Notes: generated by a model not told the origin, from the letters alone. A stretch of DNA of 64,000 nucleotides from Desulfuromonadaceae bacterium (GCA_028712075.1 JAQTQX010000012.1:1-64000), one strand, 5' to 3'. Positions 35,251 through 43,520 are shown, counted from the first letter of the stretch. Numbers and translations are program-made.

Positions 35251-37575
35251 TCAGTCCACCGCCGCTTTCCGGTGGCGGCATTTCGGGTGGTATGGAGGGG
35301 TCTCGAACCCGGCCGCCTGTAGCTCGGCGTCGCTCATTTCCCCTTTGTCTATCTGGTCGGCGGTGTACTTGGATGTCAGGAACGGCGGCAGGTCATCCGG
35401 CTTCTCGAAACCCTTATCGAGCACCTTGGCCAGACGCTCGGCCGCGACCTTGACCTCGAACACCCTCCCCAGCATGTTGAGACAGTGCGCACAGATCGGA
35501 TAGGTACCCGGTCCGACGATGGCGTAGCGCTTGATCCCCGCCTCGTAGAGCGACATGGTCTGGCCCATGTTCTGGATTCGCCCCATGGTTGTACTGACGA
35601 TCTGCTCGATCTTGGCGAAGCTGGTCTCGTTAACCAGGTTGGCGAACGTGGTCTTGAATTCGTCCCACGTGGCCGCGTCTTTGATGTTGAGGCCCTTGCT
35701 GATGTACTCATCCTGCAGCCACGAAATGAACTGTTTGCCGGTAGTCTCGCTGTTTGCCAGGTAATTGCCGCGACCAAAGTAGAACTGTTCGACGTTGGTG
35801 ATGTAGTTGATGGCGGACTTATCGATTACGGCGATGTCGATACCTTCACCAAGGGACCGGGAACCGGGGATCGGGAATCGGGAAAGGCCTTTACTGATCC
35901 CTGATCCCTGATACCTGCTGTACGCCTTCAGATGATTCTTATCCTCATACCGCCAGCGGCGCCATTCGTTGCCGGTGAATTGCGTGCAGACCTTCATGAT
36001 CGCGGTCTTTGCGATCCCGGCGCGCAGCGTGTCGGCAAAGGCGGTATAGACGAATATTGCAAATTGTCCGGCCGTGGTCTTTTCTCCGGCAACGGCTTCG
36101 GCCTTTGCGATAGCCCTGGCGATCGCCGCTTGTTCCGGGCCTTCCAGTATTGCCTGCAGCGCGGCCATGTAATTCTGATCGTTGCGGTCATCGGCGGGAG
36201 TCTCCAGCCTGATCACCTCGGGCACATGCACGTAACGGCCGGTCTGGCGGTTGAACCGAAACCGGACGGGAGCGGCAAGCCCGGCCGAGCCGAAGAATCC
36301 ATCGGGGGGCGTATCGCCGGGGCGGCGGCCGGTAGCCTTCTCATACCCCAGTTCCTGGGCCGCTTCGTCATCGCTGATCAGCCCGGCGTCCCGCTTGCTC
36401 AAAACGTTCTTGATCCGCTGCCCTTCGGCTTCGGCTTTCTCTTTCTGTTTGAAGGCGCTGTGCTCGTTAAAGCTCACGCTCACCTGGGCATCGATGCCGC
36501 GCAACAGCAGGTCCAGGGTGTAGCCCTTCTCCAAAAATCTTTTGATCATACGGCGACCGTTGATCAGCTTGGTGCCCAGACGCTCGAAGTCCACTTCGGC
36601 GTAGGTCTCGGTTGTGCTGTACGAACGGCCGCACATGGAAGGGGGGATATCGATGGCGGAGAAAATCTGCTCTTCGTTTATCTCCCAGACGCTCTTCGCT
36701 CCGGCGGCTGCCCCGGCGTTGGTGGCGTTGTGCTTGATCTCCTGATCTTCGTAATGGACGGAGACTCCCTTGGAGAGGTTGCCCTTGTACGCCGCAGCGT
36801 AATCCTTCAACCGCCTGGCGAGACGGTTCCGGTATGCCTCGTCGCTCTCGCCGGGCTTCGCATCGGGTATGGTCATCTTCACATCGATAAAGCCGAGCAG
36901 CCCCATCTTGCGGATGATCGAGCTGATGTTGTCGGTCGCGTCCAGCTGCACCTCGATATTCTTCAGGGCGGCCAGAAACGGCGGGATCGCATAGGGGCTG
37001 CCGTCGTTGGTCATCAGTGGCATATAGCTGTAGGTGACCGGGTTGAGCCGGATGCTGCCCATGTTGCCGCCGGTGATGGCGTTGGTCAGTTGGACCGGCG
37101 TGAAGATACCGTCGACTCTTTGCCAGCGGATACGCTTGACCGGAACGGTCACGCAATCGGTCAGGCCGTCGTTGATGTTGTCGGCTACCACCCACTCTGC
37201 GGAGAGCGCACCCATCAGCGGAATCTGCCGCAGGAAGTGATTGACCAGGCCATCGACGCCGCCGCCGGTCTGATAGACGGTGGCAGCCAGGGCATTGATC
37301 CGGTCGAGTACGGCCTGGGGATTGCGCCCCTCCACCTCGACCTCATGACCGGTATTCCCCAGATTGACCCAGATGGAGAGCGCCTGGCTGATGTCCGGAT
37401 TAAGCATGCCGAGCAGCTCCAGCACTTCAAGTGCTTTCAGGTCGAAGGGGGCCGCGCTGAAGTTATAGAACCCGGCGAGCTTACTGATAATCCCGTTGAT
37501 GTTATCCTCGGGCAGGGATTCCTGGCCGGGGCTAACGTCTGGTCGAGTTTTGGCAAACGGTTTCCACCAGCTCAT
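35251..37575 (-). CDS. Portal (DUF935, Mu gp29) fused to Mu F-like head morphogenesis protein
   Basis: Protein of 774 residues from the ATG at 37575, which overlaps the terminase stop (GCATGAGC). Residues 1-450 match the DUF935 portal: LNPDISQALSIWVNLGN, AEWVVADNINDG, VKRIRWQRVDG and RGIDAQVSVSFNE. Residues about 480-774 are Mu F-like: FVYTAFADTLRAGI, WDEFKTTFANLVNETSFAKI, then metal-ligand-like CAHCLN and PPYHPKCRHR. In Mu these are two genes, 29 and 30. A palindromic repeat is translated in frame at the F-like part (see repeat at 35851). Confidence 0.88.
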   Translation of the reverse strand: MSWWKPFAKTRPDVSPGQESLPEDNINGIISKLAGFYNFSAAPFDLKALEVLELLGMLNPDISQALSIWVNLGNTGHEVEVEGRNPQAVLDRINALAATVYQTGGGVDGLVNHFLRQIPLMGALSAEWVVADNINDGLTDCVTVPVKRIRWQRVDGIFTPVQLTNAITGGNMGSIRLNPVTYSYMPLMTNDGSPYAIPPFLAALKNIEVQLDATDNISSIIRKMGLLGFIDVKMTIPDAKPGESDEAYRNRLARRLKDYAAAYKGNLSKGVSVHYEDQEIKHNATNAGAAAGAKSVWEINEEQIFSAIDIPPSMCGRSYSTTETYAEVDFERLGTKLINGRRMIKRFLEKGYTLDLLLRGIDAQVSVSFNEHSAFKQKEKAEAEGQRIKNVLSKRDAGLISDDEAAQELGYEKATGRRPGDTPPDGFFGSAGLAAPVRFRFNRQTGRYVHVPEVIRLETPADDRNDQNYMAALQAILEGPEQAAIARAIAKAEAVAGEKTTAGQFAIFVYTAFADTLRAGIAKTAIMKVCTQFTGNEWRRWRYEDKNHLKAYSRYQGSGISKGLSRFPIPGSRSLGEGIDIAVIDKSAINYITNVEQFYFGRGNYLANSETTGKQFISWLQDEYISKGLNIKDAATWDEFKTTFANLVNETSFAKIEQIVSTTMGRIQNMGQTMSLYEAGIKRYAIVGPGTYPICAHCLNMLGRVFEVKVAAERLAKVLDKGFEKPDDLPPFLTSKYTADQIDKGEMSDAELQAAGFETPPYHPKCRHRKAAVD
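35851..35914. repeat. Palindromic repeat inside the portal/F coding region
   Basis: CCGGGAACCGGGGATCGGGA and TCCCTGATCCCTGAT flank AAAGGCCTTTA. On the coding strand it is read as about 22 extra residues (YQGSGISKGLSRFPIPGSRS) between KNHLKAYS and LGEGIDIAVIDK. It is related to the intergenic repeats at 30856 and 45428. Confidence 0.6.
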
Positions 37576-39092
37576 GCTGCACACTCCCCAAATTCCGGCA
37601 GACAATCGGCCACGCGGATCCCCGAACCCTTCTGCAGGAAGCTGATCGCCATTTCCGAGGCGTCTGGGCCGTCATCGTGTACCGTGTTGTTTCTGATGTA
37701 GACGAACTGCTCGACCAGGGTCTTCTGGTCGGAGTGGCGTTTCTCGAACTGCATCTTCTTATGCTCCCAGAGATACTCGCAGGTGCCGATGATGCGGCCG
37801 TCAACCTTGTTGGTGTGGTGATGGATCGGCGCCCAGGGGAGATAGGAGCCGACCTGCTTGGCATAGTTCTGGATCGCCTCGTGTAGAAAATCCTTCAGCA
37901 TGTTCTCCTCGATCGGAACACGCCCGGGATACTGCTCATTCTGGGCGTAGGCAGCGGCAAACATCTCGCCGATCGAGCGGCGCTTGATCCAGGCGTGCAT
38001 GCAGGAAAACACCATGGCCTTTGTGTCGAGGCCCCAGGTGACCACCCCGCGGAAGTCGCTCCCGGAGGTGGCAGTCGCGGACGGATCCACGGCGGTGGCA
38101 AAGAGCAGCGGGCGATTGATGACCTCGATGCGCTGGAAGTACGTGGCCGTTTCCTCCGGGAAGGGAGAATCTTCCTCGGTCGACTTGTTGCGGTATTCCT
38201 TGTTGAAGATCCTGGTCGTGATCAGGCTCTTGCGCCGCATCAACTTTGCCCAGGGCCAGCGTGACGGCCAGAGGGTGATATGCTTTTCTTCATCGACGAT
38301 CGCATCGTAGATCTTGGCGTTGTAGAGCTTCTCGCCGATATCTTCATCCTCCATGGCGATCAGCTGCGACAGCGCGCTCTTGCCGTGAAACACGTTGCCG
38401 ACCATGGTGGCCGAACAATCGCCCTCGATGCAGCCGAGCACTTCGCCCTGGATGAACTCAATGATGGCCTTGGTAACGGTCGGGCTCTTGACCGTGGCAT
38501 TATCCTCCAGGTCATCGAGGCCGATATCGTCGGGACGGTAGGGGCCAAACTTTTTGCCGCGCCACTGATCGCCGCGCCCCAGGGCCTCGACCATCGTGCC
38601 GCCCTTGGTGACAAACAGGTCGTCTGACCAGGTCTTTGTCTTGCCGACCACATCGGGGTAATCGTGGCGCAGACGGGGGTTATCCTCCAGCTCGACCTTG
38701 ATCGAGACGGTGAAGCGCTTGGCCTGGTCATGGATATTGGAGCCGAGCATGATGTATTTGCGCAGCTTCTTGGCGATACGGTAGACGCGCAGGCCGAAGG
38801 TGATCACGGTGGTTTTGGCGTGGTCACGAGGAGCGCCGATCAGGTTCAGACCCGGTGCGTCGGCAATCTCGCACCATTCGGCATGACAGGACGCCGGCTC
38901 GGACGGGAAATAATGCGGCAGATAGGTGCGCATGAACTCCAGAGGATCATTGCAGCGTTCGATGCGCTCCCGCTTTTTGGCCGGGGTGTCACCCTCGAAC
39001 GGCGAGACGCTGTCGGCGATCAGCTTGCGGAGCGCGGCGACGTAATCGTCGAACTGCAGCTCTGATATGTTCTGTTTCTTCCGCATCGCCAT
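37572..39092 (-). CDS. Terminase large subunit (Mu gp28-like)
   Basis: Protein of 506 residues. A Walker A-like segment LIGAPRDHAKTTV at about 85-97, DDIGLDDLEDN as a Walker B-like region, and the nuclease part from about 330 (ATAVDPSATATSGSDFRGVV) ending DDGPDASEMAISFLQKGS with conserved acids. It packages phage DNA by headful from an outside site. It overlaps the DUF1804 gene by one base and the portal by four. Length fits Mu-like large terminases. Confidence 0.88.
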   Translation of the reverse strand: MAMRKKQNISELQFDDYVAALRKLIADSVSPFEGDTPAKKRERIERCNDPLEFMRTYLPHYFPSEPASCHAEWCEIADAPGLNLIGAPRDHAKTTVITFGLRVYRIAKKLRKYIMLGSNIHDQAKRFTVSIKVELEDNPRLRHDYPDVVGKTKTWSDDLFVTKGGTMVEALGRGDQWRGKKFGPYRPDDIGLDDLEDNATVKSPTVTKAIIEFIQGEVLGCIEGDCSATMVGNVFHGKSALSQLIAMEDEDIGEKLYNAKIYDAIVDEEKHITLWPSRWPWAKLMRRKSLITTRIFNKEYRNKSTEEDSPFPEETATYFQRIEVINRPLLFATAVDPSATATSGSDFRGVVTWGLDTKAMVFSCMHAWIKRRSIGEMFAAAYAQNEQYPGRVPIEENMLKDFLHEAIQNYAKQVGSYLPWAPIHHHTNKVDGRIIGTCEYLWEHKKMQFEKRHSDQKTLVEQFVYIRNNTVHDDGPDASEMAISFLQKGSGIRVADCLPEFGECAA

Positions 39093-39586
39093 CAGGTTGC
39101 TCCGCCGAGTAATTCGACTTTAAACTGCATCATCAGGGCATCGAAATCAGCCGCCAGGGTTTTCAATCCTTCCGGATCGTTTTCCCGCAGCCAGGCAATA
39201 ATCCACTGCAGGTTTTCCAGAAACACCTTCCCCTTGTCATAGCCGCTGCCGGTGTTTTCAATTGTTTTGAATTTGACCACCAGCGCGCCCAGCTTAGAAA
39301 GATTGTCCAGGGTGCCGCCTTCCACCGCTCCGGCCAGCCGCTCCTCGGCATAGGTCAGCTCGCGTTCCAGCAGCGTCTCCATACGCAGGCCGAAGCTGCT
39401 CTTGCGCTCGCGGGCCTTGTCCCATTCGTCCAGGGTTTCCCCCGGCTTTTTGGTGCGACCCTTCCAGTCGGAGGCGGACTGGCGGGAGACGCCGTATGCT
39501 TCGGCAGAGAGGGCCAGATTACCGGTCTCGATATATTTCTGCCGGACCAGCGGCTCCAGCTCTGCGCGGGCGCCTTTCTCGGCCAT
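39092..39586 (-). CDS. Small terminase, DUF1804 family (Mu gp27-like)
   Basis: Protein of 164 residues. An N-terminal helix-turn-helix (NLALSAEAYGVSRQSASDWK) is followed by GETLDEWDKARERKSSFGLR, a DUF1804 mark, and a helical C-terminus. It recognises DNA for packaging and hands it to the large subunit. It lies directly upstream of that gene with a one-base overlap. Confidence 0.85.
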   Translation of the reverse strand: MAEKGARAELEPLVRQKYIETGNLALSAEAYGVSRQSASDWKGRTKKPGETLDEWDKARERKSSFGLRMETLLERELTYAEERLAGAVEGGTLDNLSKLGALVVKFKTIENTGSGYDKGKVFLENLQWIIAWLRENDPEGLKTLAADFDALMMQFKVELLGGAT

Positions 39587-39831
39587 CAGCGCAACTTCCT
39601 TTCAAGCTGTTTGATGTCTTCATTCACCATCAGCAGCTCACCCCAGGCACTCTTCAGCGCATCCCATTGTTCATCGAGCAGCGGGATCTCCAATTCCTCG
39701 TGAGGAGTCAGCAGGGTGTTCAGTCCCTGGCAGATCTGGCGGGCATCGCCATCCATCTTCAGCTTCAGGCGATCGCGCTTCTGTTTGGCTTCAGCCAGCC
39801 TTCCCTGCATTGCGGCGCGTTCTATGCTCAT
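39586..39831 (-). CDS. Small coiled-coil phage protein (Mu gp26 position)
   Basis: Protein of 81 residues, almost all helix: AAMQGRLAEAKQKRDRLKLK and a C-terminal LLMVNEDIKQLERKLR. ATG overlaps both neighbours. In Mu-like phages a protein of this size sits before the small terminase. No membrane helix or enzymatic motif. Could be one half of a spanin-like or packaging helper pair. Confidence 0.6.
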   Translation of the reverse strand: MSIERAAMQGRLAEAKQKRDRLKLKMDGDARQICQGLNTLLTPHEELEIPLLDEQWDALKSAWGELLMVNEDIKQLERKLR

Positions 39832-40313
39832 TTCGATTTCCCCATGAGGTCCCGGACCTGCGGGCAGAATGTGTTGTTTTTGATGGCATCTGCCAGATGG
39901 CTCGTGCTCTGGGCATTCAGGGCTATTACCCCCATGACCTCGCTGTTGAGCCGCTCCAGGCGATCGACGGTTTTGTTGTAATCGGTGATCAGGTGTACGT
40001 TGTTTTCGTACAGCTGCTTGATCGCCGCGATATCCTCGCGATAGCGTCCCATGACCAGATTTACCTGCTCCCGGTCTTCTTTATGTTCCTTCTCAAACGA
40101 CTCCCGCAGCTGGCGTTGTTCTTTTTCGTAGACCTCACGCTGCAGCCGTTGTTCCTTCTCGTATTCCATCCGGGCCGCTGACATCTGGTCCTGAAATATC
40201 TGCCACTGCTTATCGAGGCGCTTGTTATCGAAGTGCCAGACGATGAATATCAGGCCTGGTAGCCCCAACATTTGGATGAACAGCTGCATCATTGGGAGCG
40301 TCAAGGAATCCAT
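39828..40313 (-). CDS. Membrane-anchored coiled-coil protein (Mu gp25/DUF2730-like, possible inner spanin)
   Basis: Protein of 161 residues. One N-terminal helix (LFIQMLGLPGLIFIVWHF), then about 100 residues of charged coiled coil (EYEKEQRLQREVYEKEQRQL ... REDIAAIKQLYENN) and a C-terminal NTFCPQVRDLMGKSK. This topology is that of an inner-membrane spanin subunit and of DUF2730 proteins. It sits in the lysis-to-packaging stretch, near a candidate holin and a lipoprotein domain. Confidence 0.6.
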   Translation of the reverse strand: MDSLTLPMMQLFIQMLGLPGLIFIVWHFDNKRLDKQWQIFQDQMSAARMEYEKEQRLQREVYEKEQRQLRESFEKEHKEDREQVNLVMGRYREDIAAIKQLYENNVHLITDYNKTVDRLERLNSEVMGVIALNAQSTSHLADAIKNNTFCPQVRDLMGKSK

Positions 40314-40535
40314 CTACACGTGCCTCCGAAAGTTCATTTCAAGTTTTGTTTGACACTCGATACAGTGGGTGCAGCTTGGTTGCGCCTTACGCCGGGCCGC
40401 GGGGATCTCCTCACCGCATGATTCACATTCACTCGTCCCGGGGCCTATCTCCTGACGTCTACGAGTACGATCTCGAACGATCTCATCATTAAGTTCATCC
40501 TGGAGCGGCTGGGCGCGATCGGCATCATCGGCCAC
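40314..40535 (-). CDS. TraR/DksA-type C4 zinc-finger protein
   Basis: Protein of 73 residues starting with GTG at 40535 (TAGTG overlap with the previous stop). CESCGEEIPAARRKAQPSCT and CIECQTK supply the four cysteines (C-x2-C ... C-x2-C) of the TraR/DksA family; residues before it are a short acidic/Arg-rich helix. Such small DksA relatives are common in Mu-like phages and may bind the RNA polymerase secondary channel. Confidence 0.8.
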   Translation of the reverse strand: MADDADRAQPLQDELNDEIVRDRTRRRQEIGPGTSECESCGEEIPAARRKAQPSCTHCIECQTKLEMNFRRHV

Positions 40536-40714
40536 TACGGTTTGAAGTCCAGTTCCGGCCAGGTGGCGGATTTGGATAATTCCAGAGATTTGTTGATTTG
40601 CTCCTGTGTCAGATTTTCGCGATAGGTGGTGATGATCTTATTGCCCTCGACGATGATATCCTTGGCGATCGGCGCGAGAATGATGGCCAGTTGTGCTATT
40701 TGGGCGGCGTTCAA
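40535..40714 (-). CDS. Small helical phage protein (TTG start)
   Basis: Protein of 59 residues: NAAQIAQLAIILAPIAKDI, then NKIITTYRENLTQEQINKSL and a tail ending WPELDFKP. TTG at 40714 with GGAGGTGCC before it; TTGA overlaps the stop of the upstream gene. The first segment is hydrophobic enough to be membrane-bound. No family known; kept because junctions on both sides are tight. Confidence 0.6.
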   Translation of the reverse strand: MNAAQIAQLAIILAPIAKDIIVEGNKIITTYRENLTQEQINKSLELSKSATWPELDFKP

Positions 40715-41343
40715 TTGGCACCTCCGGAAACCGGCACGGAAGGCGTCGCACCGCCCGTGCCGCTGATTGTCAGGATGGTTGCCGCCAGCTCTTGAGTCCG
40801 CTGTAGGGTGGCCGCAAAGGCGGCCGGATCACCCCCTTGCGACATGATCAGATAGGCATCAACAGCGGCGTCGTAAAAGAGTTTGGCTTTTACATAGCTG
40901 TCCTTGGCCAGGGCACATTTGTCGGCGGCGAGTTTATCCGCTTTGCAGAGCCCGTCCGTGGTCAGGGCAGCCATGACAATGGTTGATTTAAGCGCCAGCA
41001 GCGATTTAGCGGCGGTTTGTTGAGGTGTGGCCGCTGGTCCACCCGGATTGGTGGTAGCGCAGCCGGCGGCTAACATCAGCAACAAACATCCGACCAGAAA
41101 CAACTCCACAAGGAAGCGCAGGTTGATGAAACCGGCATTAGCAGACGACTGATTAGTCCCGTCAGCGGTCAACGTCAGCGGGGTTTTAGTAACGACGCGT
41201 AGAATCAGGTTGATAACGGCCAGGAGCCCGGCCTGAGCTTCCGGATCAAGGATGAACCCGGTCTGTGTTTGGACGATGAGTGCGATGGCAGCAAGAGCGT
41301 TAACCCAGAGGGTTTTTGACGTGTACCAGTTTTTTGTGTTCAT
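40711..41343 (-). CDS. Holin-like domain fused to a lipoprotein domain
   Basis: Protein of 210 residues. Residues 1-60 (YTSKTLWVNALAAIALIVQT ... LLAVINLILRVVTKTPLTL) resemble two-helix phage holins. After a polar stretch, FLVELFLVGCLLLMLAAGC is a lipoprotein signal with lipobox LAAGC, followed by a helical Ala-rich domain to the end. A holin and an outer lipoprotein are normally separate genes, so a stop may have been lost between them. Located in the lysis region, two genes from the coiled-coil spanin candidate. Confidence 0.6.
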   Translation of the reverse strand: MNTKNWYTSKTLWVNALAAIALIVQTQTGFILDPEAQAGLLAVINLILRVVTKTPLTLTADGTNQSSANAGFINLRFLVELFLVGCLLLMLAAGCATTNPGGPAATPQQTAAKSLLALKSTIVMAALTTDGLCKADKLAADKCALAKDSYVKAKLFYDAAVDAYLIMSQGGDPAAFAATLQRTQELAATILTISGTGGATPSVPVSGGAN

Positions 41344-41570
41344 TGAAGCCTCCTGTGGTGTTTGTATTTGGGGTCATAGGTGAATTCATACGTACAAAGA
41401 GTTTGCATGATGCAATCAGCCAAGTGACCTGCAATTGCTATGTCATTACGGACACGATGGACAGTCCGCTCGCTGGTGCCGGATTTATGAGCCAGCGCGG
41501 CATTGCTGGCACACTGGCGCCGCATCAGGTCATCCAGGCCGTGGATGCGTTTTTTGAGAGCAGGGCGCAT
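41340..41570 (-). CDS. Small helix-turn-helix protein
   Basis: Protein of 76 residues. LDDLMRRQCASNAALAHKSG then TSERTVHRVRNDIAIAGHLA is a good helix-turn-helix. It lies between lysis-region genes with ATGA overlaps on both sides. It may regulate late genes, but no target is visible. Cys- and His-containing tail (YDPKYKHHRRLQ) without a clear metal motif. Confidence 0.6.
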   Translation of the reverse strand: MRPALKKRIHGLDDLMRRQCASNAALAHKSGTSERTVHRVRNDIAIAGHLADCIMQTLCTYEFTYDPKYKHHRRLQ

Positions 41571-42031
41571 CAGTAGGTATGCACGGCGCTATAGCTGCCG
41601 AACGCTGCATGGGGCGCGTTTGCGTCAGTGCGTCGGTAGACCTGCGTATTGTTGATGCCGTCCGAGACCGCGATCGAATTAACTGCCCAGGCTCCGATAC
41701 GGCTGTATTGCGGCCAGGGGAGCGTTACCGTGTAGGTGCCGCTGAGTGCCGTGCCGGACGTGCGGTTGGTCGCGTTGAATCCGACCATGACGAGTTGTGA
41801 CGACAGGGGGCCATAGAGGGCAATTGAACCATGGTTGAACCCGGTCAGATCATCGGTAATGGTCAGAGTCGCCGTGACGGTCTGGGCTCCGGATGATGTG
41901 TCGATGACGGTCGGAGACAGGCTAAACCCGGTCAGCACCGGCGGTGCAACATCCTCGGTCGCGAAACAGCCGAGGGCGTAGCAAAACAGCAGGGCAGAGA
42001 TGATTGTCAGGATGATCGGCAGGTGTCTCAT
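41570..42031 (-). CDS. Secreted Ig-like phage protein
   Basis: Protein of 153 residues. A signal peptide or anchor (ILTIISALLFCYALGCFATE, with a possible lipobox ALGC) leads to a single Ig-like beta-sandwich: PVLTGFSLSPTVIDTSSGAQ, VTATLTITDDLTGFNHGSI, GTYTVTLPWPQYSRIGAWAV. The phage encodes several exported proteins here, which is unusual among virion genes. Surface exclusion or envelope binding is possible; not known. Confidence 0.55.
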   Translation of the reverse strand: MRHLPIILTIISALLFCYALGCFATEDVAPPVLTGFSLSPTVIDTSSGAQTVTATLTITDDLTGFNHGSIALYGPLSSQLVMVGFNATNRTSGTALSGTYTVTLPWPQYSRIGAWAVNSIAVSDGINNTQVYRRTDANAPHAAFGSYSAVHTY

Positions 42032-42723
42032 GGTTTCACCTCATTCCATTCCGGCTTCAGGAAGTTGACGCTATTGTGTATCCCGAGTCCCGCCTGCATG
42101 GCGTCAAGTTCCAGAAGCAGAGCGACAATGTCTTCAAAGCAGGTCAGATTCGCGACAGAATCAAGCTTGGCTTGCTGCTGGCCGAGAATCTGGCCGGAGA
42201 CGGTGCGGAACAGATTGACGTTCCCCATGATTTTGTCCACTAGGGCCGCGACAGTAATACCTCTGGCACTGGCCAGGGCGGTCAACATCGGTACGGCAGC
42301 GGTATTGTCCGCCAGATACGTTTCCGCCTCGCGCTGCTGGACATGCCACGTCTCCCGTTCAGTCGGATAATACGGGGAGGCGATATGTGCCAGCTGGCGG
42401 CTGTATACTTCACGGATCTGGCCGTTGGCGCAGTGAATAAGCTCGGGAAAGGCCGCAAGGATTTCCGGCCAGGTCGCTATCCCTTCGCTGTCTTCCCAGA
42501 GTTCCGCGCGTTTGTAAGGGTTGTCATAGCTGCCGTAGTAGTCCATCTCGCGGGCGTAATACACCCGCCGGATGAAAGTAGACGGGTAGTTCGGCGCGGG
42601 AATTGGAGTCTGCCGGTGTTCAGGATGGGTTGGCCCATCAGTCCCGCCCATGTCATCGTCCGACACCTGCACGATATAGAATTTCGGCGTTACCAACTCG
42701 CGGACAAAGATTGTCAGTTTCAT
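42028..42723 (-). CDS. Phage protein with DUF4376-like helical C-terminus
   Basis: Protein of 231 residues. N-terminal beta part with FVRELVTPKFYIVQVSDDDM and VYYAREMDYYGSYDNP, then a helical domain AETYLADNTAAVPMLTALAS, ALVDKIMGNVNLFRTVSGQI. The latter resembles the C-terminus of the tail-fibre-linked protein at 17122-17763. It lies far from the tail genes, before the lysis set, so it may serve a second fibre-like or surface protein such as the collagen-like neighbour. Confidence 0.55.
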   Translation of the reverse strand: MKLTIFVRELVTPKFYIVQVSDDDMGGTDGPTHPEHRQTPIPAPNYPSTFIRRVYYAREMDYYGSYDNPYKRAELWEDSEGIATWPEILAAFPELIHCANGQIREVYSRQLAHIASPYYPTERETWHVQQREAETYLADNTAAVPMLTALASARGITVAALVDKIMGNVNLFRTVSGQILGQQQAKLDSVANLTCFEDIVALLLELDAMQAGLGIHNSVNFLKPEWNEVKP

Positions 42724-42732
42724 GTTTTCCCC

Positions 42733-43305
42733 TTACTCCGGCGGGTTGAAGAGTCGGATTGCGCCGGACGCTGTGATGATCATTTGCAGCACACCGTTTT
42801 TGTCGCGGACTTCCAGTTTATTGGCGGTTGCGGGCTCGGTCGGACCTTGTTGCAACGCCAGGGTTGCTCCGTCTGCAGCGGTCCCTATTTTGCCGAGGAT
42901 GTCGCTCTGCGTGTCCGGAGATCCGGGCGGACCCGGCGGGCCGGGAACGGTTGAGTCGGCACCATCGGCACCGTCTGCTCCGGGAGGGCCGGGAACGGTT
43001 GAATCGGCTCCATCGGCACCCGCCGGGCCCGGAGGTCCTGGGATTGTGGAGTCGGCACCATCGGCACCGGCAGGGCCGGCCGGACCCTGGGGACCTGGTA
43101 CAGCAAGCAGCTCCTTGATCTTCTGACCGGTAATGTTCCTGGACTTCTTATTGGTATCATTGGCCGGGAGCGTCGGGTCATAGACCAGTATCCGGGCGCT
43201 GTCGGGCAGTACCGTGGCGTCCGGCATCGCAAAATAATCCTTGGTAGCGGCTTGGGCCATGGACGCCGTCAGGATCAGCAGTGATATGTAGATACGGATT
43301 ACCAT
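42733..43305 (-). CDS. Collagen-like protein with signal peptide
   Basis: Protein of 190 residues. Signal peptide RIYISLLILTASMAQAA, a globular stretch, then about 60 residues (71-130) of Gly-X-Y repeats (GPQGPAGPAGADGADSTIPG and relatives), and a C-terminal domain ending MIITASGAIRLFNPPE. The repeat shows as three DNA units of about 45-48 bases (42915-43095) with GGGCCGGGAACGGTTGA. Collagen-like phage proteins are usually tail fibres; a signal peptide would instead send it out of the host cell. Confidence 0.7.
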   Translation of the reverse strand: MVIRIYISLLILTASMAQAATKDYFAMPDATVLPDSARILVYDPTLPANDTNKKSRNITGQKIKELLAVPGPQGPAGPAGADGADSTIPGPPGPAGADGADSTVPGPPGADGADGADSTVPGPPGPPGSPDTQSDILGKIGTAADGATLALQQGPTEPATANKLEVRDKNGVLQMIITASGAIRLFNPPE

Positions 43306-43520
43306 GACAGTGTCTCTCCGCCACCGGCGCTCAGGAACTCACCGCCGCCGGCCGTCAATAGATCATCAGCCGAGGCCGGAAATATCGGCAGCCGGAGCAG
43401 GCCGAGCGGCCGGGGCGAAAGGTCGAGCCTGCCGGCCGGGGCGCCCATGTTGATGGTGCCTAGTGGAATGCAGTCGAGCGACAGGCGACCCAGAGGTCTA
43501 TGCGTCATATCAAGCCGCAT
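43299..43520 (-). CDS. Small phage protein with repeated RPLGxLxL motifs
   Basis: Protein of 73 residues from the ATG at 43520, overlapping the previous stop; a longer frame to 43667 is antisense-like overlap and rejected. THRPLGRLSLDCIPLG, GRLDLSPRPLGLLRL and the C-terminal AGGGEFLSAGGGETLSW show internal repeats. Family unknown. The pattern resembles proteins that pack strands around an L-x-L core. Confidence 0.5.
   Translation of the reverse strand: MRLDMTHRPLGRLSLDCIPLGTINMGAPAGRLDLSPRPLGLLRLPIFPASADDLLTAGGGEFLSAGGGETLSW

Noticed and set aside
35932..37701. Long + strand open frame (589 codons)
   Set aside because: Antisense shadow of the portal/F fusion gene; biased composition and no ribosome site.
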